From positions 11,695 through 75,694 of the forward strand of contig JAVBQJ010000019.1 of NCBI GenBank assembly GCA_031549115.1: a stretch of DNA of 64,000 nt, written 5' to 3'. Positions 34,101 through 46,100 of the stretch are shown piece by piece. A model generated the notes under the pieces. The model was not told the DNA's origin and searched no databases. It saw only the letters and a list, made by a program, of their open reading frames with translations. The stretch is from JAVBQJ01 sp031549115. Its GTDB lineage: Bacteria > Verrucomicrobiota > Lentisphaeria > Victivallales > Victivallaceae. The position numbers and the translations under genes are program-made. Positions within the stretch are counted from its first letter, which is position 1. Every line of letters starts with the position of its first letter.

Positions 34101-37100
34101 GCGGTCACCGCCTCCAAGAACCCGGCCTATGAAAATGTCATCAAGGTTGCTGCGGGGACCTATTCGGGCACCGGCAACAACGCCATCGACTTCGGCGGCT
34201 TCGACATTAAATTGCAGTCCATCGACGGCGCGGCGGCGACCATCATCGACCTCGGCAAAACCGCGCGTTTCCTCGAATTGAAAGCCGGGGAATCCGCGGC
34301 CGCCAGTTGGCTTGAAGGCTTCACCATCAAGAACGGTTACGCCACCAACTATGGGTTGGCGATCTATCTCGCCAACGCCGGTCTGACGATCCGGGATTGC
34401 GTTTTCCAGGACAACACCTATGGGCAGCCGGGAGTCAGCGGCAGCGGGCCGTCCGCCATTGTTTACGCCACCGGCGCGCCGGTTCGCATCATCAATACCA
34501 GTTTCATCAACAACCACCTTTTCACATCCGGCACCAGCGCGGGTGCGCTTTATCTCGGCACCAACGCCCATTCCGAATTGACCGGCTGTAAGTTCACCGG
34601 CAACTACGGTTATGCCGGCGGGGCGATTTACGCCTCCGGCGTCACTTTGAACATCACGGATTCGCGTTTCGTGGCCAACTGGTCGCAGTCCAACGGCGGC
34701 GCGATTTCCACCTCGTCGACAACCACCGTTGTGAACATGACCAACTGTCTCTTGTTGAACAACAAAGCCAAGACCAACTATTCGGATCTGTACTTCTACA
34801 ACGGCACCGTCGCCAATCTGAAGAATGTCACGATTTCCGGCGGCACCACCGCGGGCGGCAAAATCGCCGACTTCGAAGGCAATACCACCGTTCGGAATTC
34901 CATCCTCAACGGTTCCGTGGCCATCAAGACCAGCGGCATCACTTTTGCCGCCAACAACAACTGCGTCCGTGAAGATTGGAGCACGCGCGGCTCCGGCAAC
35001 CTCAACACCGACCCGATGCTGACTGGCGGCGGTTATCTGTTGAGCGGTTCGCCGTGCATCGATGCCGGCATTGAAACCGGCGCTCCGGCGAAGGATATCG
35101 ACGGCGTGCTTCGCTCGGCGGGCGGCGCCGTGGACATCGGCTGTCAGGAGTTTGTCGATTCCGACGGCGACGGCATCCCCGACAACATCGAGATCGCCGC
35201 CGGCCTGAATCCGAACAGCGCGGCCGACGCCATGCTGGATAAGGATGGCGACGGCATCGCCAACCTGACCGAATATCAATTGGGTACCAGCATCAATAAC
35301 GCCGATACCGACGGCGACGGGATTTCCGACGCGGACGAGTTGGCGCTCGGGTATAACCCGCTGGTTTTCACCAGAACCATCTATGTCGACGGCGCCAACG
35401 GCAACGACAACAACACCGGCCTGAGCCTGTCGCAGGCGAAGAAGACCATCCAGGCGGCGGTTACCGCTTCCAAGCATCCGGTTTATGAAAGCGTCATCAA
35501 GGTGGCGGCGGGGACCTATTCGGGGACCGGCAACCATACCATCGACTTCGGCGGCTTCGACATGAAGCTGCAATCCATCGACGGCGCGGCGACGACCATT
35601 ATCGATCTCGGCAAAACCGCCCGTTTCCTCGACCTGAAGACCGGGGAAACCTCTGCCGGCAGTTGGCTCGACGGTTTCACCGTCAAGAACGGTTACGCCG
35701 CCAGCTCCGGCATGGCGATCAATCTTTCCAGCGCCGGGCTGTCGATCCGCAACTGCGTGATCCGCGACAACGTCTACGGGCAGGCGGAAAACAGTACGCC
35801 GGTGTACGGCGGCCCCTCCGGCGCGGTCTATGCCTCCGGTATGCCGGTAAAGATCATCAACACCAGGTTCCTCAACAATCAGGTTTTCACCACCAGCATG
35901 GGCGGCATGGGCGGCGGCGCGGGCGCGTTGAACCTCGGCTCCGGCGCTCACCTGGAAATGGATAACTGCGAATTCACCGGCAACTATTCGTATTCGACCG
36001 GCGCGATTTACGTCGGCGGCGTTCAGGCGAACATCCGCAGCACCGTCTTTGCCGGGAACACCAGCAACAGCAACGGTTCGGCGATCTATTACGGATACTC
36101 CTACGGGCTGCCCGGCGGAACCACGCTCAATCCCGAGCTGAACCTGACCAACTGTCTGTTCCGCAACAACACTTCGACGGCGGATTACTCCGATATCTAC
36201 GTGCCTTCCACCGCGACGACGAAAATCGTCAACTCGACCTTCTTCGGCGGGGCGGCGAAGAAGGGGATCATCAACCTCGAAGGCAACACCACGGTGACGA
36301 ACTCCATCGTCGAGGGCGTGGTCACGGTCAAGTCGGGCATTCAGATGAACGCCTCGTACAACTGCACCACGAACAGCTGGAGCACTTATGGCGCGGGCAA
36401 CATCACGGTCGATCCGATGCTGACCCCGGCCGGTTTCCTGATCGCCGGTTCGCCGTGCATCGACGCCGGGACCAACACCGGCGCTCCGGCCGTGGACATC
36501 CACGGCACCGCGCGGCCGCACAACAGCGTGACCGATATCGGCTGTATGGAATTCAAGGATTCCGACGGCGACGGCATCCCGGACTATTTCGAGCTCCAGG
36601 CGGGGTTGGATCCGAACGATCCGGCTGACGCGGCTCTGGACGCCGACAATAACGGCGTCAGCAACCTGGACGAGTACCTGAACGGCACCTCGATCAGCAG
36701 TAACGACTCCGACGGCGACGGGATCTCCGATCAGGACGAGCTGGCGCTCGGGTATGATCCGTTGGTTTATACGAAGATTATTTACGTCGATGCCGCCAAT
36801 GGCGACAACGCCAATGACGGGTTGACGGCGGCGACGGCCAAGCTGACCTTGAAGGCGGCGATCAGTGCCTCCAAGAATCCGAGCACGGAAAACGTCGTTC
36901 AGGTCGCCGCCGGAACCTACACCGGCGCCGACAACAAGAACCTGGATTTTGGAGGTTACAACATCAAATTGATCGGCGCCGGCGCGGCGTTGACGGTGAT
37001 CGATTTGCAGAATGACGGCCGTTTCCTGGACCTGAAGACCGGCGAAACCAAGGCGAGCCTCGTCGATGGATTCACCATCCGCAACGGCAATGTGACGACG

Positions 37101-40100
37101 CAGGGGATGGCCGTCAACGTGGTGAACGCCGGGTTGAGCATCCGGAACTGCGTGATTGAAAACAACACCGCGAGCGCGGCGACCGGCGGCTATCTGTATT
37201 CAAGCGCGGCCTTGTATGCCAGCGCCGGAAATGTGGCCGTGCAGAACACGCGGTTCATCAACAACCGCGGCATCGCCTCCGGCTCCTCCGGCGGCATGGG
37301 TATGGGCGGCGGCAACGCCGGCGCCATGTACTTGACCGGCAGCTCCAACGTTTCCATCGACGGCTGTGAATTCATCGCCAATAAGGGCTATAATGCCGGG
37401 GCGGTTTACCAGTATGGAGCGAACGTCACCGTCCGGGATTCGAAGTTCATCGGCAACATCGCCGATTCGCTGCGGATCGTCGGCTCCAACGGGACCACCA
37501 CGCCGCAGGCGGCGGGGGTGTTCTACCTCTCCGGCAGCGGCGGCATGCCGGGAACCTCCGCGACCGGTTTGGTCATTGAAAACTCCCTCCTGCTGAACAA
37601 CCGCGGCCTGACCGATTACTCCGACATCTACGTGAGCAGCGGTTGTACCCTGAAGATGGTCCACACGACCGTCACCGGCACCCCCGGCAAGCTCGGTTCG
37701 ATGTACCTGGCTTCCAACGCCGAGTTCATCAACTCGATCATCACCGGCAACGTGGTCAAGAGCGCGACCACCATCGCGATCACGGCGCAGAATAACTGCG
37801 TCAACGCCGACTGGAGCGCCAACGGCTCCGGCAACATCAACGCCGTTCCGATGCTGACCGCCAACGGTCACCTGTTGAGCGGCTCGCCGTGCATCGACGC
37901 TGGATTCTCCGTGAGTATGGCTGCGGACCTGGACGGCAACGTCCGCCCGTTCGGCAGCGCGAGTGACATCGGCTGCTATGAATTCGCCGACTCCGACGGC
38001 GACGGCATGCCCGACTCCTGGGAAATCGCGCATGGCTTGAACCCGAATGACGCGTCGGACGCTGGGTTGGACTCGGCCAATGACGGCATCAGCAACCTGG
38101 ATAAGTACCGTTACAGCCTCAAGCCGAACCAGACGGATTCGGACGGCGACGGTTTCACCGACGCGATGGAACTTGCCGCGGGCTGGGATCCGGCGACCTA
38201 TACCCGGGTCGTGTACGTTTCGCCTTCCGGCAGCGACGGCAACGACGGACTGAGCGCCGCCAACGCCAAGTTGACCATTCAGGCGGCGCTGCTGGCCGCC
38301 CGCGACGCCAGGTATGAAAACGTCGTTCAACTTGCCGCCGGAACCTACAGCGGGGAGGGGAACAAGGCCCTGGCACTCGACGGCTGGGACGTCAAAGTGG
38401 TCGGCGCCGGTGCGGATCTGACCGTGATCGACCTCGGCGGCGACGCCCGCTTCCTCGAACTCAAGGCCGGTGAAACCCGGCGCGGCAGCCTGCTCGAAGG
38501 TATAACCGTGAAGAACGGTTTTGCCGAAAGCCAGGGGATGGCGTTGAATATTTCCGACGCCGGCATGACCATTCGCGACTGCGTTTTCCGCGATTGCGTC
38601 GTGGGTTCGCCGGAAACCGTTTCCGGCTCGCCGATGGGCGGCAGCTACCAGAGTTCGGTGATTTTCATCGACAAGAATTCCGATGTCGGGATTACCGGAA
38701 CCGTCTTCACCAATAACCGGGTTTACGCGGGCGGGTATGGCGGCATGGGCAGCGGCAACTGCGGCGCGGTGTATGCCTCCGGCGGCTCCACGGTCGATTT
38801 GGCCAATGATCAATTCGTCGGCAACTTCGGCTACAGCGCCGGGGCATTGTACATCGCCGGCGGCGTGGTCAACGCCGAAAGCTGCCGTTTCATCAAGAAC
38901 GAGAGCAACGGCAACGGCGCGGTGGCCAATCTGTCGTACAGCTACAGCATGCCCGGCTCCAGCACTGCGGTCAGCACGCTGAACATGACCAATTGCATCG
39001 CGTTGAGCAACCGCACCCAGACCGATTACGCCGACTTCTACGTCAATTCCGGCGCGATCCTCAAGCTGACCAATGTGACGCTCCATGGCGGCACCGGCAA
39101 GCTCGGCAGCATTTACAACGGCGGAGCTTCCACCTTCCTGAACAGCATCATCCGGGGCAAGACGGTCCAGGCGGCCAGCGGCGCGACCTTTGCGGCCGGT
39201 TACTGTTGTTCGCCGGATAACTGGAGCGCCTTCGGCTCCGGCAATATCTCCGTCGACCCGATGCTGACCCGGGCCGGCTACCTGCTGGCGGGTTCGCCGT
39301 GCATCGACGCCGGGACCAATGCCGGCGCTCCGGCGAAAGATATCGACGGCGTGGCGCGCCCGGCCGGAACCGCGGCCGACATGGGGGCGCAGGAGTTCGT
39401 CGACAGCGACAATGACGGCATCCCCGATAACTTCGAAATCGCCGCCGGCCTGAATCCGAACAGCGCTGCCGACGCCTCGCTGGACAAGGATAACGACGGG
39501 GTGAACAACCTTGACGAATACCGCAACGGCACCGATATCGCGAAAGCCGACTCCGACGGCGACGGCATCGATGACGGCGTGGAAATCGCCAATGGTTACA
39601 ACCCGTTGCTGCCGACCCGGATCATCACGGTCGACGGCACGGCCGGCAATGACGCCGCCGACGGCCTGACCGCGGCGACCGCCAAGAAAACCATTGCCGC
39701 GGCGATTCTCGTCGCCAAGGACAGCGGCTACGAAAACGTCATCGTCGTCGCCCCGGGGACCTACTCCGGCGATGGCAACCAGGCGTTGACGTTTGGCGGC
39801 TACGACATCAAATTGCGCGGACGCGACGGCGCCGCAACCACTATCATTGATCTTGGCGGAACGGCTCGCTTCCTCGAATTGACCAAGAATGAATCGCTTG
39901 GCAGTTGGGTGGACGGTTTCACTTTCCGCAACGGCACCGCGACCAGCCAGGGCATGGTCATTTCGCTGACCAATGCCGGGTTGACGGTCAAGAACTGTAT
40001 CTTTGAAGACAACGTGGCCGGTTCGCCGACCGCGCCGGACACCGGACCGGGGAACTACCTCTATCAGTGCGCGCCGATCTATGCCGGCGCGTCGCAACTG

Positions 40101-43100
40101 GTGGTGGAGAATTCCCGCTTCGACGGCAACCGGGTGTATACCAACAACAGTTACGGCGGCGGCATGGGCGGCTCCGGTAACGCGGGCGGATTGTATCTGG
40201 CCTCCGGAACCAAGGCCCGGATCGACGGCTGCGAATTCTTCGGCAACCTGGCCTACGATGTGGGGGCGATTTATGTGAGTGGCGCCACGGTCGACATCAC
40301 CGGCAGCCGTTTCACCGAAAACGTCGCCAACTCCAAGCGCATCACCGGCAGCTACGGCACCACGACTCCGGCCGGCGCGGCCGTGCTGTATGTGGTCAGC
40401 GGTTATACGCCGATGAGTTCCGGCAATTCCCGGGTTAGCATGACCAACTGTCTCCTGCTCAACAACCGGGCGTTGACCGACTATTCGGATATCTATTTGA
40501 GCGCCAACAGCGCCCTCGAGCTGATGAACGTCACGGTTTCCGGTATGCCGGGCGCCATGGGCAGCGCCTATATTGCCGGCGCTGCCGATATTCAGAACAG
40601 CATCTTCTCCGGCAATGTGGTCTTGGCCGCCACCGGTGCCACGCTGACGGCGAACAACAACGCGGTCAGCGCCGATTGGAGCGCCTATGGTGACGGCAAC
40701 CTTACCGTCGACCCGATGCTGACTCCTGCCGGTTACTTGATTGCAGGTTCGCCGTGCATCGACGCCGGTTTGAACACGAACGCGCCGGCCGCGGACATCC
40801 ACGGTGTGGCGCGGCCGCACAACGGCGTGGTCGACATCGGTTGCCAGGAATTTGTCGATTCCGACGGCGACGGCATCCCGGACTACTTCGAGCTGCAGGC
40901 CGGGCTGAATCCGAACGATCCCTCCGACGCCGGGCAGGAATCCGGCAACAGCGGAATCTCGAACCTGGATAAGTACCTCAACGGGACCGCAATCGGCAGC
41001 GACGACAGCGACGGCGACGGAATTTCCGACGCCGATGAAATCGCGGCGGGTTTGAATCCGTTGCTGCGTACCCTGGTGGTCTACGTCGACGCCGCCAACG
41101 GCGACGACGGCAACAGCGGCCTGACGGCGGCTCTGCCGAAGAAGACCATCGCTTCGGCCGTCGCGCTGACGCAGAAGCCGGGTTGGGAGAGTGTTGTGTA
41201 CGTGGCGCCGGGAACCTACACCGGCAGCGGCAACCGCAACATCGACTTCGGCGGCTGGAACGTCAAGCTGATCGCCCCGGAAGGCGCTGCTTCCACCATC
41301 ATCGACTTGGAGTCGAGCGGCTCCTTCATCACCCTCAAGTCGGGTGAAAATCAGGATAGCTGGCTGGTCGGCTTCACCATCGGCAACGGCAATGTCGCCA
41401 CCGGCGGCATGGCGGTTACCGTGAATGGAGCCGGTCTGATCATTCGTGATTGCGTGTTCCGCGACAATACCGCGCAACCCGCCGGCGTCAACACGTACAT
41501 CTACGATTGCGCCACGGTTCACGTCACCAAGTCTCCGGTGAAAATCATCAATACCAAGTTCATCAACAACCGTATTTTGAATTCCACCAGTATGGGCGGG
41601 ATGGGAATGGGCAGCGGCACTTCCGGTGCTTTGAGCTTGAATTCCGGTTCGCAGATCGAAATAGCCGGATGCGAATTCCGCGGCAATTCCGCTTACAGCT
41701 CTGGCGCCATGAGCGTCTCCGGAGCTCACGTGAATGTGACGGATTCCCGCTTTGTCGCCAACATGTCGACGGCGTCCGGGGCGGTCTGCAACGTCAGTTA
41801 CGGTTATTACGGCATGGGCGGCAGCACAGACGGGGTCGTGACCTTCACCAACTGCATCATGCTGAACAACGCCTCGACCGGCGATTACGCCGACTTCCAG
41901 GTCGGCTACAACAGCCGGATCAACCTGCTGAACGTGACTTGCGCCGGCGGCCGCGCCAAGAAGGGCGTCGCCCAGGTGTACGGCACGCTGTCGCTGGTGA
42001 ACACCATCCTGCCGGGTACGGTCACGGTGGAAAAGAACGCCGTGTTCGGCGCCGTCAACAGTTGTTCCAGCTCCGATTGGAGCGCCTACGGTTCCGGCAA
42101 TATCGTCGCCGAGCCGCTGTTGACCGCCAACGGTTATCTGCAAAAGGGTTCGCCGTGCATCGACGCCGGGACCGATACCGGAGCCCCGGCCGTTGACATC
42201 GACGGCGTTCCGCGTCCGTCCGGCATGGCGACCGACATCGGTGCGCAGGAATTTGTCGACAGCGACGACGACGGCATCCCCGACAACGTGGAAATCGCCG
42301 CCGGTCTGAATCCGAACGATCCCTCCGACGCGCTGTCGGATAAGGATGGCGACGGTTTGTCCAACCTGGCCGAATACCTGATGGGAACCAATATCAACGG
42401 CGGCGACTCCGATGGCGATGGCATGAGCGACGCCGATGAAATCGCGCTGGGATACGATCCGGCGTTGTACACCCGCGTCATTTATGTGGATGCGGTCAAC
42501 GGCAGCGACAGCGCTTCCGGCATGACGGCGGCGGCCGCCAAGCGGACGATCGGCGCGGCGATCACGGTCTCGCAGACCGGCGCGTATGAAAACGTCATTC
42601 GTCTGGCCCCCGGCGTCTATGCCGGCGAAGGCAACCGGAAGCTGTCGTTCAACGGCTATGACATGATCCTGGAGGGCGCCGATGCCGCCACCACGATCAT
42701 CGACCTGGAAAACGCCGGGCGTTTCCTCGAACTGAAGTCCGGCGAAACGTTGAAGAGCCGTTTGACCAATCTGACCATCCGCAACGGTTATTCCGCCAGC
42801 TACGGCATGGCGGTTTCGCTGACCGATTCGCAGCTTCAGATCTGGAACTGCGTCTTCTCCGGCAACCGCTCCGGCGTTCCGGGCGGCGGCAAGGATGCGG
42901 ACGGCAACTACGGCGGCAGCTCCAGCGCCGCCATCTACGCCGCGAACCGGCCGATCATCATCAAGAATACCAAGTTCCAGGACAATGCCTCTTTCAGTGG
43001 CAGTTCTTACGGCAGCGGCAACAATGCCGGCGCCATCTTCTTGAACGGTACACAGGGGACCAGTATCGAGAAGTGCGAATTTCTGAACAACACCGGTGAT

Positions 43101-46100
43101 ATCGGCGCCATCGGCATGTCACTGAGCAGTGTCGATATTCACGACAGCCGCTTTGTCGGCAACAACGCGTTCCGGCGCGGCGGAGCCATCGGAACTGTCT
43201 ACGGGTATTATGGCGGCATAATGTATGGCAATATGGAGCGCAATGTGAAGCTGACCAACTGTCTCTTCTGGCGCAATCAGGCGGTGGATAATGACTCCGA
43301 CATCAACTTGGAGAGCGAGTTCGATTGTGAAATGATCAACGTCACTATCTATGGCGGCAATGCAGTGAAGGGCGAAAGCTGCAACTTCACCGGCAATGTC
43401 ACCATTCTGAACTCGATCATCGATGGTGTGATGGCCTACAATAAAAATAAGGGGCTGTCGGTTAATTACAGTTGCATTTCCTCCGCGGATATGACCGCAA
43501 TCGGACAAGGGAATCTTTTCACGAATCCGGGTCTGGCGCAGGATGGGTATCTGTTGATGACCTCTCTCTGCATCGACGCCGGAACCATGGATGGAGCTCC
43601 GGCACGTGATATCGACGGCGTGGCGCGTCCCGCCGGTGACGGCGTGGAATTGGGCTGCAAGGAAATGATCGACTCCGACGGCGACGGGCTGCCGGACGGC
43701 TGGGAAATCCGCTACGGCTTGAATCCGAATGATCCGAGCGACGCCATGGAAGATGCCGATGGCGACGGCTTGAGCAACTATGAAGAATATTTGCTTGGCA
43801 CCGATCCGACCAATGCGGACTCCGATGGCGATGGCATTTCCGACGCGGAAGAGCTGGCCAACGGCTATGATCCGGTGCGTTATACCAGGATGTTCTATGT
43901 CGATGACGCCCGTCCCAATGACGCGGGGAATGCGCTGACTCCGGCAACGGCGGCGAAAACGCTTTTCGGCGGTCTTGCCAAAGCCTTGTCGTACAGCGGC
44001 GAAGCGGTGATTTTCGTGGCGCCGGGACGTTATATCGGTCCGGAAAACGCCGGATTGGATTTCAAGGGCTTCGACGTCAAAATGAAATCCACCCACGGCG
44101 CACTGGCCACCTTCATCGACCTGCAACGGAACGGCCGTTTCCTGGAACTCAAGTCGGGCGAAGCGGCCGGAACCGCGATCCAGGGTTTCACCATCCGCAA
44201 CGGCAACGCTTCGGGCGGAGCCGCGATCTCGGTGAGCAAGGCCAACCTGGCGATCCGCGATTGCATCATCGAGGATAACCTGATTTCCAATACCGCGGCG
44301 GTCTTCATCGACTTCGGCACGCTGGATGTGGTGAATACCATGTTCCGGGACAACGCGGATGCGCCGTGGCGCACCGGCGGAGCCTTGAATATCGGTGCTT
44401 CCGGTTATGCCCGGATCATGAATTCCACCTTTATTCAGGATCCGCAGATCACCAGCGCAATCATCACCAATTCCGGTACGCTCGAACTGACCAACGCGAT
44501 TGTGGCCGGCGCAATATCCGGACAGCGGCCGACAGTGAATTATTCCTTCACGAAGGATAATTACACCTCCATCGGACAGGGGAATCTGACCGGCGACGCC
44601 GGCGTCACTCCCGCCGGATTCCTGAAGCCTGGCTCTCCCTGCATCGATGCCGGCACCGCGACCAATGCCCCGGCAAGCGACCTCTACGGCATTGCACGGC
44701 CGCAGGGGCTGAAGATCGACCTCGGTTGCGAAGAGTTCCTGGATGCCGACAACGACGGCATCAGTGACGCCTACGAGCGCTACTGCGGCAAGGATCTGGA
44801 GCCGGACGCGGACGATGACGCAGACGGAATCAGCAACCTGCAGGAATATCTCCTCGGGATCAATGCCATGAAGGCCGATTCCGATGGCGATGGCATGCCG
44901 GACGGCTGGGAAGTCCGTTATGGGCTGAATCCGCGTTACAACGACGCGCTGGAAGACCTCGACGGCGACAAGCTGCTCAATATCGAGGAGTACCTTGCCG
45001 GTACCGATCCGTCCAATGTGGACAGCGACGGCGACGGGAAGGATGACTATTGGGAAGTGAAGATGGCCTTCTCGAACCCGATTTTGGCCGACTTTGTCGA
45101 AGGTGAAGATGTGCTGCTGACGATAAACGGCAACAGCTTCTCCAACAGCATGGGCGGCTGGGAAGCCGAAGGCACGGTGGCGTTCCCGCGGGATCGTCGC
45201 GGCTGGCTCGAATATTCGGCCAACATTCCGGTCGGCGGCATCTTCCTGATTGAGTTGGAAGCCACGCAGCGCGGCAGCGGTTCGGCGGACTTCATCGTCG
45301 ACTGCCATATCGACGGCGCTTTCAGCGCGACGCAGACCTTCAAGGCGACCGCCGGAACGGCTGCGACGGTACGGTATTTCATGCCGATGGTGAACCGCGG
45401 CATGCATACCATCCGCTTCAGTTGGAACAACGTCTACCGGAACGCGGTGCTGCAGATCAACAAAATCCGTATCATCAAGCTGCACGGCGTCGACACCGAC
45501 GGCGACGGCATCGACGACTGGATGAATACCCGTGTCGACCACATGAGCACGGTAATTATTCCGGATGGCAGCCAGACTTCGCCGGTCTGCATCGAAGGTG
45601 GCAACGCGGCGTTCATCGAACACATCGCGCTGGCCGGTTACTACGTCGCGGACGGCGGCAATGCCGGCACACCGTCGACACACCGCATCGCGTATAACTC
45701 CTGGTATGCCGATTTGCCGCTCAATCCGGCCGGCGACAACACGATCTCCGTGGCTGTCACCTACCAGAACGGCGCCAAAACGGTCACCGGAAATGTTGCT
45801 TGGACGAAGACCGATATCATCGCGCAGGAGGCGATTGAAATCCGCCAGAACGATTCCCTGCGGCTCGGCGCCGATCTGCCGGAGGGTTTCTCCGGCAGCG
45901 CCTCCCTGACTGTGGAGGGCGAAAGCTACGACATTTCCAATGGCGAAGTCGTGATCCACAAGTTCGAAAATCCCGGCACCGTACCTGCGGTTGTTCAGTT
46001 GACTCCAGCGGTCGGCGCGGTGGAAGAGTACGTCCTGACTGTCGCCGTGGAGCGTGGCAACTTCAACGGCGATCCGGTGGCTTACGTCGGACGCAGCCGC

